DNA of 7,429 nucleotides from Bdellovibrio sp. (GTDB lineage: Bacteria; Bdellovibrionota; Bdellovibrionia; Bdellovibrionales; Bdellovibrionaceae). Within the stretch, counting starts at the first letter, position 1. Every line of letters begins with the position of its first letter. The DNA lies in NCBI GenBank assembly GCA_003176075.1, contig PSRN01000007.1, positions 1 through 7,429 of the forward strand, in the 5' to 3' direction. Position numbers and translations under genes: made by a program. Below the pieces are notes generated by a model. That model was not told the DNA's origin and made no database searches. It saw nothing but the letters and a program-made list of their open reading frames with translations. Shown here in pieces: positions 1-5,498 of the stretch.

Positions 1-206
1 CGAGAACGACAGACAAAACCACTCGAACCAGCATAGGGTCTCCGATCTGTGAATTGTTAATTCAAAATGTTGGGATGATTTCGCCGTCCGACTTGGCAAT
101 CAGTTAACGTGAAGACCCATGTGCAAAACGCAAACCAGGCTCACATGCAAATAAACCAACTTGAGAAATGTTGAAGGTGCTTACACCAGGGGCTTTGTTC
201 TCCTTA

Positions 207-238
207 TCCGCCTTCGCGCTATCTGCGCGCTTGGAGGA
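207..238. repeat. imperfect REP-like hairpin
   Basis: The inner stem is CGCGC (215-219) with GCGCG (225-229) around a 5-base TATCT loop. Beyond two T:T mismatches and one bulged C, the arms pair again: T207, C208, C209, C211 and C212 against A238, G237, G236, G234 and G233, with one G:A mismatch. This bulged, GC-rich shape resembles intergenic REP-type palindromes. No U-run follows, so it is not an obvious terminator. No second copy was seen in the window, so its membership in a repeat family is inference. Confidence 0.35.
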
Positions 239-261
239 CCAAAATTGTCATTCTTGTTGCC

Positions 262-290
262 TTGAAGAATCCATCATGGATGAATAGGAT
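262..290 (+). promoter_or_regulatory. possible sigma70-type promoter for the HEPN/MNT pair
   Basis: TTGAAG (262-267) and TAGGAT (285-290) are separated by 17 bases and match the -35 and -10 consensus at 4 of 6 positions each. They lie 70 bases ahead of the HEPN start and 20 bases ahead of a short leader ORF. Spacing and location fit, but the boxes are weak and such matches arise by chance. Confidence 0.3.
269..281. promoter_or_regulatory. perfect 6-1-6 inverted repeat in the promoter spacer, possible operator
   Basis: ATCCAT-C-ATGGAT is a perfect inverted repeat lying wholly between the candidate -35 and -10 boxes. This is where a repressor dimer would block RNA polymerase. Autorepression by a toxin-antitoxin complex is common, though neither encoded protein has a classical DNA-binding domain that I can see. 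The operator role is inference from position. Confidence 0.25.
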
Positions 291-309
291 CAGATCAGGA
301 AGAGAAAAA

Positions 310-363
310 ATGAATGAAGAGAGGAGACCTCTGAAAATGGGTGGAGAACAGGGGAGACATTGA
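310..363 (+). CDS. short leader ORF (17 residues) overlapping the HEPN start
   Basis: An ATG at 310 opens a 17-codon frame (MNEERRPLKMGGEQGRH) that ends in TGA at 361-363. That stop overlaps the TTG start of the HEPN gene (360-362). An AGGA sequence (297-300) sits 9 bases ahead, so translation is plausible. A second ATG in the same frame (337) also follows purine-rich sequence. If translated, ribosomes would finish exactly on the HEPN start, a translational-coupling arrangement that could explain how a TTG start with a very close Shine-Dalgarno is used. The peptide has no recognisable family. It may equally be chance. Confidence 0.3.
   Translation: MNEERRPLKMGGEQGRH
350..356 (+). promoter_or_regulatory. 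ribosome binding site for the HEPN gene
   Basis: AGGGGAG ends only 3 bases before the TTG start at 360. The spacing is short for a strong site. No ATG or GTG lies in frame between the upstream stop (TGA at 315-317) and this TTG, so the TTG is the best available start for the full HEPN domain. Confidence 0.5.
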
Positions 364-767
364 CCAGTCAACAACTTGCACAAGATTACGTTCGACGCTG
401 TCGGAGTCGACTGGCGGCGATCAAGGTGCTTATTGATTCTGGAAATTACCCGGATGCAATTCGAGAATCACAGGAGACTGTTGAGCTGCTTCTCAAGGCT
501 CTCTTGCGCGCATGCCATATTGACCCGCCCCACTGGCATGAAGTGAGTTCGGTGCTTGAAGAAAATCAAGAAAAGCTTTCCAAAAAAATCGTACACAACT
601 TTCCCAAGATTGCGAAGTTATCAAAAGATCTTCGCAAGGAACGGGAACTGGCTTTCTATGGCGATGAGGATTTTATTCCGTCTCTTGAATATTCAAAAGA
701 TATGGCAGAACACTTCGTCAGCGAGGTCCAATGGCTGTTCAAATTGATTGAGGCAGAGGTTCAGTGA
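360..767 (+). CDS. HEPN-domain protein, probable toxin partner of the MNT gene
   Basis: A 135-residue, mostly helical protein. The N-terminal helices (residues 5-50) show the HEPN pattern: a YVRRCRSRL helix, the alternating segment IKVLIDSGNYPDAIRESQE, then VELLLKALL. A second helical pair contains LSKDLRKERELAFYGDED (88-104). HEPN proteins are small alpha-helical nucleic-acid-associated proteins, and many are RNases with an R-x(4-6)-H motif. Here the matching site reads R95-ELAF-Y100-GD, so the canonical His is absent and a Tyr occupies that region. This is a known style within the family, and its RNase activity is uncertain. The start is TTG, with AGGGGAG just upstream. The stop overlaps the next gene's GTG, so the two are translationally coupled in the order HEPN then MNT, as in many HEPN/MNT toxin-antitoxin modules. 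A substrate-binding role beside the nucleotidyltransferase (as in kanamycin nucleotidyltransferase-like pairs) is an alternative to a toxin role. Confidence 0.75.
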   Translation: MTSQQLAQDYVRRCRSRLAAIKVLIDSGNYPDAIRESQETVELLLKALLRACHIDPPHWHEVSSVLEENQEKLSKKIVHNFPKIAKLSKDLRKERELAFYGDEDFIPSLEYSKDMAEHFVSEVQWLFKLIEAEVQ

Positions 768-1276
768 AATACACTACGACGGGCGCTCGAGCCGCTTTCG
801 ATCAATTTTGCAAAAATCTAATGGCGTCGGCCAAAACGCATTTCGGGGACTCTCTGCGTGGAATTCTACAGTTCGGCTCCACCGTGGAGCAGTTGAAGCC
901 AGCCACAGATCTGGATCTCTTAGTTGTTTTGAGCAAGCTCCCGCTCTCGCGAAGAGAGCGTTATACGATTTGGGATCCACTAGAAGAGAATCTCAAGCAT
1001 GAGCTGAAGCAACTCGAACGGAGCGGAGTTCATCTCGATCTCTCACCCATCTTACTGATGCCCCCAGATCTCGACAGATTTCGCAGCTTCTATTTGGATT
1101 TACCGACCACATCAAAAATTTGGTACGATCCCGACGGGGTTCTGGCCAGCCTCCTGGATCGAATTCGCGAATACATTCGAGAAAGCGGGGCCGTTCGAAA
1201 ACAGCGCGGCAATCTATGGTATTGGGATTTAGCTCCACATCTTGATTATAGAACGGATCGAAAAATCGGTTGGTGA
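764..1276 (+). CDS. MNT-type nucleotidyltransferase, probable antitoxin partner
   Basis: A 170-residue protein of the minimal nucleotidyltransferase (polymerase beta-like) superfamily. The signature is complete: G38-S39, nine residues, then D49-L-D51 (FGSTVEQLKPATDLDLLVVL, residues 37-56), and a third acidic residue at D92 in the strand VHLDLSPILL. These three acids are the expected metal-binding set, so the enzyme should be catalytically competent. The C-terminal part (100-170) is an extra helical and aromatic-rich tail (SFYLDLP, LWYWDLAPHLDYRTDR) that makes it longer than many MNT antitoxins. Known MNT antitoxins, such as MntA of Shewanella, inactivate their HEPN partner by transferring AMP to a Tyr; whether this one does so is inference. 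It starts at GTG (764-766) inside the HEPN stop (GTGA), with AGAGG (755-759) as ribosome binding site. Antitoxin is the favoured reading; a small-molecule nucleotidyltransferase is the alternative. Confidence 0.85.
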   Translation: MKYTTTGARAAFDQFCKNLMASAKTHFGDSLRGILQFGSTVEQLKPATDLDLLVVLSKLPLSRRERYTIWDPLEENLKHELKQLERSGVHLDLSPILLMPPDLDRFRSFYLDLPTTSKIWYDPDGVLASLLDRIREYIRESGAVRKQRGNLWYWDLAPHLDYRTDRKIGW

Positions 1277-1307
1277 GGCGTCAAGGGGATCTAACGTCGG
1301 CGAGCTC

Positions 1308-1367
1308 TGCGGAGGTTTTCATTTGATTCGGGCGCGGGCTGCGGAGCCTCCACGGGCGGCGACTTGG
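1308..1367 (+). repeat. 60-bp intergenic relative of the pepN palindromic repeat
   Basis: This segment between the MNT gene and the end of pepN begins TGCGGAGGT (1308-1316) and ends CGACTTGG (1360-1367). These are the same ends, in the same orientation, as the 28-base repeats inside pepN. The interior is longer and unlike theirs, but holds its own GGAG-C-CTCC inverted repeat (1343-1351), and GGAGG at 1311-1315 can pair with CCTCC at 1347-1351. It is either a longer member of the family or a nested insertion. Chance matching of both ends cannot be excluded. Confidence 0.4.
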
Positions 1368-1442
1368 TTTACGCGCAATACCAACGGACAACATCGTGGA
1401 TGAAGATGAATCGGCCTTCACGTGGGAGGAGCGAAACTCCGA

Positions 1443-4253
1443 TCAGCGACCTTCCAGAACCTTCAGCGTCCGTGCCAGCAGTTCCCGCACGTTCGCGGAC
1501 AATTTCTCATTGAGGGTGCGGCCGAGGGCTTGCCGGGCTCTCGCGCGGGAAGACGGGTTTTGGCGGGGACAAAAGTCAAAGCAAGAAGACAGCCTGGCGG
1601 CAACCTGTGGATTGAGCCGATCGAGCGCGAGGATTTTTTCACTCATGAAGGAATAGGGATCCGGAGAGCCGGCGGCGGGTTCACGATGAAATTGCGTCAG
1701 GTTATCGCCAAAAACTCCCAAGAGAGAATACACGGCGTTTGGATTTCGCATTGGAAAATGGGGGTCCTCGCTGAGGGATATCACTCTCGCAAAGGTGTCG
1801 GGGCGGCGAAGGGCCGCTTGCACGGTCCAGTACTTGTTGAGCACCAAAGATTCATGCTTCCACTCGCTGAAGAAGTCCCGCAGGGCCTTTTGGCCTTCGG
1901 CTTCCGCATGTTGCGCCAGCACAGCGAGAGCCTCTTCCCGGTCCGTCATCAGTCGCGTGGTTTCGCATTGTCGGCGGGCGATTTCTATTCCTTCGCCGGC
2001 CCAGCCCAACAGATGTAACGCCCAGTTCTTCAAACCGCGAAAGCCTCGCGCCTCGGGGTCGGTGCGATCATCGAACCGACCGTGTAAGTGGTCGTAGACC
2101 CGCCGGCAGGCTGAAGCGAGAGAGCAACCGTATGAGCGGAGAAACATGTGGTAGGATCGTTCAAACACCTCGGGGTCAAACAGCTCCAGCGACTGGGCCA
2201 GGTAGGAGATCGAGGGTGGCGCCAGCAGACGCGAGCGAAGACCCGCGTGTTCGTTTTCATCCAGCAGAATCTTTTGGAAAGCGGCCAGCAAGGAAGGATT
2301 GAGGGAAAAAACCGCCCGTGGCGTCTGCGGAGGTGCCGGAGGCACCGACTTGGGCAGCGCCGCCCACGGATCCCGCGCCTTGACCTCGTCGGCGACTGCG
2401 GAGGTGCCGAAGGCACCGACTTGGGTGGCGGAGGTGCCGAAGGCACCGACTTGTTGGAGAAGTCTTTGGATCTCCCTGGCCATCAAGACCTGTCCCGCGT
2501 CCCAGCGATTGAAAGCGTCCGTTTCATGCAAGTACAGAAAAAGAAGGTCCTCGCTTGAGCGATCCCAATCGACTTCGATAGGAGCGGAAAATCCCCGATT
2601 GAGCGAAAGAATGGGGCGCGTGTGGCAGTTCGTGAATTGCAGGCGCGCCGTCCTGGTGCGAAGATGAAACAAGCGGGCACCTTCGCTGTTCCGCACGATT
2701 TCTGCGGAGGTGCCGAAGCCACCTGTGGCGTAGGCACCGACCTGGTCATTCGGCGCGCTCGACAGCGGTTCGATTTCCTGGCCCTGGGGCGCGAAGAAAG
2801 CCAGGGCCAGTGGCAAATGGAGTGGTTTTTTTTCCTTTTGCCCGGGAGTTGCCGGGCAGGACTGAGTCAGATGGAGAACATATATTCCTTCATCTTCGCG
2901 AAATTCCTCTTCCACCCGCAGCCGCGGCGTTCCTGCCTGGGAGTACCAGAGTTTGAACTGCCTCCAGTCTTCACCGTTGGCTTCGGCGATGGCATCGGCG
3001 AAGTCCCCGATGGTGACGGCTTGGCCATCGTGGCGTTGAATATAGAGATCCATCCCACGGCGAAAACCAGGCCTCCCGACCATGGTTTGCATCATGCGGA
3101 TGACTTCGGCCCCTTTTTCATAAATGGTCGCCGTAAAGAAGTTGTCGACACTCGCTCCTGATTCGGGCAGGACGGGGTGGGCATTGGGACCCTTGTCCTC
3201 GGCGAACTGGTTTTCCCGTAAATCGGTCACGGTGTCGATCCGGACCAGTCCCTGGGAAATCATGTCGCCCGAAAACTCCTGGTCGCGAAAAACCGTAAGT
3301 CCTTCCTTCAGCGAAAGATGAAACCAGTCCCGCAGCGTGATGCGATTGCCTGTCCAGTTGTGGAAATACTCATGGGCCACCACTGAATCAATGGCCTCGT
3401 AATTGGCATCGGTGGCCGTGGCCGGATCGGCCAAAATCAATCGTGTATTGAAAATATTTAAACTCTTATTTTCCATCGCCGCCGCATTGAAATCATTGGC
3501 GGCGACGATCATGTAATTGGACAGATCATATTCGAGTCCATAGCGGTCCTCATCCCACCGCATGGCTTTCTTGAGGCTTTCCATGGCGAAGCGGCAGCGG
3601 GGGATCTGGGATTTCTCGGCGTAAACCCGCAAACTCACCGGGCGTCCGGCGCGGGTCTCAAAGCGATCCTCGAGAACTCCCAAATTGCCGGCCACCAAGG
3701 CGAAAAGGTAGCTCGGCTTCTTGTGAGGATCTTTCCAAGTCACCTCGTGTCTGCCGTTCGCCAGATTTCCCTTGGCGAGGCAATCGCCGTTGGACAACAG
3801 CACGGGATAATCCCTGTCCGCCTCGATCGTCACTTCAAAAGGTGCCATCACATCGGGCCGGTCCAGGTAATAACAAAGGCGGCGAAAACCCTGCGCTTCA
3901 CATTGCGTCAGAAACAAAGGACCGCTGCGATAAAGACCCTCACAGGTCGTGTTTTGTTCGGGATGGATGCGAATGAGCGATTCCAATTCAAAAAACTCGG
4001 GCACGCCGTGAATTCGCACGCCCTCTTCCCGCAATTCATATTCACCCGTGGCCAAGCTGCGGCCATTGAGACGGAATTCCAGGGCTTCGAGCTCCACTCC
4101 GTCAAGATGCAGAATTGATAAAGAAGAATCCTGCCGATGAAAGCGAATCTTGGAACGCACGAAGGTTTCTGATTCGTGAAGGTCAAAGCGAAGCGTGGTG
4201 GACTCGATCAGAAAACCAGGGGGCTTGTAATCCTTGAGATGGAATATCGCCAT
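1443..4253 (-). CDS. pepN: aminopeptidase N, M1 family zinc metallopeptidase (alanyl aminopeptidase)
   Basis: A 936-residue cytoplasmic aminopeptidase that removes N-terminal amino acids from peptides late in protein turnover; no signal peptide is visible. It aligns along its length with E. coli PepN. The zinc site is intact: H294-E295-Y296-F297-H298, with the third ligand E317 (LSLKEGLT), and Y378 in IYEKGAEVIRM as the transition-state Tyr. The exopeptidase loop, normally GAMEN, reads AAMEN (258-262). Domain order: beta N-terminal domain (about 1-190), catalytic domain (about 190-440), small beta domain, then the helical C-terminal domain to the end. It is about 65 residues longer than the E. 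coli protein. The excess sits in two loops filled by palindromic repeats: residues 503-517 and about 601-644, the second holding a tandem QVGAFGTSA repeat. The start is 7 bases after the prpC stop and lacks a clear Shine-Dalgarno, so translation probably depends on coupling. The start fits the family's N terminus. Confidence 0.95.
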   Translation of the reverse strand: MAIFHLKDYKPPGFLIESTTLRFDLHESETFVRSKIRFHRQDSSLSILHLDGVELEALEFRLNGRSLATGEYELREEGVRIHGVPEFFELESLIRIHPEQNTTCEGLYRSGPLFLTQCEAQGFRRLCYYLDRPDVMAPFEVTIEADRDYPVLLSNGDCLAKGNLANGRHEVTWKDPHKKPSYLFALVAGNLGVLEDRFETRAGRPVSLRVYAEKSQIPRCRFAMESLKKAMRWDEDRYGLEYDLSNYMIVAANDFNAAAMENKSLNIFNTRLILADPATATDANYEAIDSVVAHEYFHNWTGNRITLRDWFHLSLKEGLTVFRDQEFSGDMISQGLVRIDTVTDLRENQFAEDKGPNAHPVLPESGASVDNFFTATIYEKGAEVIRMMQTMVGRPGFRRGMDLYIQRHDGQAVTIGDFADAIAEANGEDWRQFKLWYSQAGTPRLRVEEEFREDEGIYVLHLTQSCPATPGQKEKKPLHLPLALAFFAPQGQEIEPLSSAPNDQVGAYATGGFGTSAEIVRNSEGARLFHLRTRTARLQFTNCHTRPILSLNRGFSAPIEVDWDRSSEDLLFLYLHETDAFNRWDAGQVLMAREIQRLLQQVGAFGTSATQVGAFGTSAVADEVKARDPWAALPKSVPPAPPQTPRAVFSLNPSLLAAFQKILLDENEHAGLRSRLLAPPSISYLAQSLELFDPEVFERSYHMFLRSYGCSLASACRRVYDHLHGRFDDRTDPEARGFRGLKNWALHLLGWAGEGIEIARRQCETTRLMTDREEALAVLAQHAEAEGQKALRDFFSEWKHESLVLNKYWTVQAALRRPDTFARVISLSEDPHFPMRNPNAVYSLLGVFGDNLTQFHREPAAGSPDPYSFMSEKILALDRLNPQVAARLSSCFDFCPRQNPSSRARARQALGRTLNEKLSANVRELLARTLKVLEGR
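2057..2081. repeat. near-perfect inverted repeat inside pepN
   Basis: GGTCGGT (2057-2063) pairs with ACCGACC (2075-2081), and inside it CGAT (2065-2068) pairs with ATCG (2070-2073), with a single G:A mismatch between. Eleven of twelve arm positions are complementary. It encodes a charged stretch (RFDDRTD) in the helical C-terminal domain. It is unlike the GGTGCC/GGCACC family, so it may be chance or a separate element. Confidence 0.4.
2326..2353 (+). repeat. palindromic repeat copy A (inside pepN, alternate frame)
   Basis: A 28-base copy with the ends TGCGGAGGT and CGACTTGG and the stem GGTGCC-GGA-GGCACC (one base different in the loop from copies B and C). In PepN it encodes KSVPPAPPQ (635-643). 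That is a different reading frame from copies B and C, which give QVGAFGTSA. The same DNA is thus open in two frames within one gene. Confidence 0.8.
2397..2424 (+). repeat. palindromic repeat copy B (inside pepN)
   Basis: A 28-base copy with the perfect stem GGTGCC-GAA-GGCACC. On the coding strand it is read as QVGAFGTSA (PepN residues 611-619). It is followed directly by copy C with a 30-base period, so the two together form a tandem 10-residue protein repeat. Confidence 0.85.
2427..2453 (+). repeat. palindromic repeat copy C (tandem with copy B)
   Basis: Shares an unbroken 26-base identity with copy B (2428-2453), offset by exactly 30 bases, so the reading frame is kept. It encodes QVGAFGTSA (PepN 601-609), joined to copy B by T610. 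The high identity suggests a recent tandem duplication or insertion. Confidence 0.85.
2703..2745 (+). repeat. palindromic repeat copy D, with enlarged hairpin (inside pepN)
   Basis: It has the same ends as A-C (TGCGGAGGT; CGACCTGG, one base changed) and the same outer GGTGCC/GGCACC stem. The centre is widened by about 15 bases holding a second inverted repeat, GCCAC-CT-GTGGC (2718-2729). It encodes QVGA-YATGG-FGTSA (PepN 504-517), so the widening is a multiple of three and falls in the middle of the QVGAFGTSA unit. E. coli PepN has only a short loop here. Confidence 0.75.
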
Positions 4254-4260
4254 ATGGCGA

Positions 4261-5466
4261 CTACCGATTCACATGACGTTCCGGCGAGCCGACATATTCG
4301 GAAAGAGGGCGGATAATGCGATTGTTCGCCGCCTGTTCCATAATATGGGCTGACCAGCCAGCCGTTCGAGCCATCACGAAAATGGGAGTGAAGAAGTCAA
4401 TTTCAAATCCCATCATGTAATAGGCCGGGCCCGCGGGGAAGTCGAGGTTGGGATAGATCTTTTTCTTCTCCAGCATCGTTTGCTCGAGAGCATCGTACAT
4501 CACCATCCATTTCTTTTCCCCGGTGACCTCAGCCATTTTTTGCGCGTATTTCTTCATCGTTGGAACGCGCGAGTCGCCGTACTTGTAAACCCGGTGTCCA
4601 AAACCCATGATTTTTCGTTTTTCATTGAGGGCTTGAATCATCCAATCCTTGGCCCGCCGAGGATCGCCAATCTCAATCATCATATGCATCACTTGCTCAT
4701 TGGCCCCGCCGTGCAAGGGACCCTTGAGTGCCCCGATGCCGGCGACCGTGGCCGAGTAGATATCAGATTCAGTGCTGGTCACCACCCTGGTGGTGAAGGT
4801 CGACGCGTTGAAACTGTGTTCAGCGTAGAGAGTGAGGGAAGCATCAAAGCACTTGATCACTTCGGCGGATGGTGATTTGCCGAAACACATATGAAAAAAG
4901 TTGTCGGCGAGAGTTCGCTGGGGGTCGGGCGGGATAAAGTCCAAGCCTTTCTTGAAGCGATAATCGGCGGCGATCATGGTGGGAATTTTGGCCAGCAGCA
5001 AAAGGGCTTTGTCGGGATTGGAAGTCTTGCCCCAGACGTCCGTGCCGGCTTCGCCGCCGCCGCCGGCGGCGAATTGGCTGTCGCCGCCCACGCTGCGGAA
5101 GTCCTCACATCCTAAAAAGCTGACCGCCGTGCGTATGGAATCCATGGGGTGACACTTCTTGGGGAGCAGTCGAATAGCCTGCAAATTCTCCTTACTGATG
5201 TCCCGCGCGGCCCTTTCTTTGGCTTCAAAGGCGGCGAACTGAGTGGCGTTGGGAAGGTCGCCGTTCCAAAGAAGGTAAGCCACCTCTTCAAAGCGGCATT
5301 TCTCCGCCAGTTCTTGCACCGGATAGCCCCGGTAAATCAGACTGTTGGTCTCTGGCGTGACTTTTGAAACCGCCGTGGTGTCCACAACAGCTCCTTCGAG
5401 TCCCCTCTTGACGTTTACTTTTTCGGGTTCCGCCACATAATCTGGATTCATGATTCGCTCAGCCAC
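4261..5466 (-). CDS. prpC: 2-methylcitrate synthase
   Basis: A 401-residue member of the citrate synthase family that condenses propionyl-CoA with oxaloacetate to 2-methylcitrate. The catalytic set is present: H252 in LHGGANE, H291 in GFGHRVYK and D342 in NLDFPAG, with AEHSFNASTFT (215-225) before them. The wording of the central region (AADYRFKKGLDFIPPDP, ESDIYSA, MHMMIEIGDP) resembles the actinobacterial-type methylcitrate synthase (GltA1/PrpC) more than the E. coli one. The neighbours prpB and prpD decide for methylcitrate over ordinary citrate synthase, although such enzymes are often bifunctional. The start is GTG at 5464-5466, chosen because GGGAG lies 7 bases ahead and no better codon is nearby. 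An unusual Gly-rich insertion (about 124-149, GGDSQFAAGGGGEAG...) sits after FLGCED, where relatives have a shorter loop. It follows prpB by 32 bases and precedes pepN by 7. Confidence 0.93.
   Translation of the reverse strand: MAERIMNPDYVAEPEKVNVKRGLEGAVVDTTAVSKVTPETNSLIYRGYPVQELAEKCRFEEVAYLLWNGDLPNATQFAAFEAKERAARDISKENLQAIRLLPKKCHPMDSIRTAVSFLGCEDFRSVGGDSQFAAGGGGEAGTDVWGKTSNPDKALLLLAKIPTMIAADYRFKKGLDFIPPDPQRTLADNFFHMCFGKSPSAEVIKCFDASLTLYAEHSFNASTFTTRVVTSTESDIYSATVAGIGALKGPLHGGANEQVMHMMIEIGDPRRAKDWMIQALNEKRKIMGFGHRVYKYGDSRVPTMKKYAQKMAEVTGEKKWMVMYDALEQTMLEKKKIYPNLDFPAGPAYYMMGFEIDFFTPIFVMARTAGWSAHIMEQAANNRIIRPLSEYVGSPERHVNR
5022..5100. repeat. GC-rich palindromic insertion inside prpC
   Basis: This segment encodes the extra Gly-rich loop of PrpC. 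It contains a perfect 14-base palindrome, CGCCGCCGGCGGCG (5058-5071), inside a run of CGC triplets. Read on the minus strand, its downstream part (CGAAGCCGGCACGGACGTCTGG without gaps, at 5053-5032) loosely resembles the pepN repeat (CGAAGGCACCGACTTGG) with a few extra bases. The relation is suggestive only. The insertion itself is supported by comparison with known methylcitrate synthases from memory. Confidence 0.4.
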
Positions 5467-5472
5467 GATGGA

Positions 5473-5481
5473 TCTCCCTCT
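5473..5481 (-). promoter_or_regulatory. ribosome binding site for prpC (decides the GTG start)
   Basis: On the minus strand AGAGGGAGA lies here, and its GGGAG core is 7 bases from the GTG at 5466-5464. This is ideal spacing and is the reason for choosing GTG over the ATG five codons later (IMNPDY). Confidence 0.65.
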
Positions 5482-5498
5482 CTTCTACCTTGTCATTT

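Larger units (their letters stand above)
1..309. other. non-coding stretch upstream of the HEPN/MNT pair
   Basis: No convincing gene lies here. One frame is open from the left edge to a TAA at 105-107 (34 codons). It could be the tail of an upstream gene, but nothing in it is recognisable. A perfect short inverted repeat, GAATT-GTT-AATTC, lies at 51-63. A larger imperfect hairpin lies at 207-238 and a possible promoter at 262-290; both are listed separately. The base composition is more AT-rich than in the metabolic operon to the right. Confidence 0.5.

Noticed and set aside
89..96. CGACTTGG as another repeat end
   Set aside because: Only one end is present, with no TGCGGAGGT or palindrome nearby; an isolated 8-base match is not evidence.
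3..107. Open frame from the left edge as the tail of an upstream gene
   Set aside because: Only 34 codons with no recognisable motif; short open frames at an edge are expected by chance.
1277..1442. A bidirectional terminator between the convergent MNT and pepN genes
   Set aside because: Only short stems are visible (for example GGAG/CTCC with a 5-base loop near 1429-1441) and no T-run follows on either strand.
1422..2018. Plus-strand open frame of 198 codons, and other long plus-strand frames opposite pepN, prpC, prpB and prpD
   Set aside because: They are antisense shadows of well-supported conserved minus-strand genes and their translations show no recognisable family.
2326..2453. Repeats considered as a CRISPR array
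   Set aside because: Copies are irregularly spaced, two are directly tandem without a spacer, they lie inside a conserved coding gene and no cas genes are present.
4261..5466. Ordinary TCA-cycle citrate synthase
   Set aside because: The catalytic residues do not distinguish the two, but the operon with prpB and prpD and the wording of the central region favour methylcitrate synthase.
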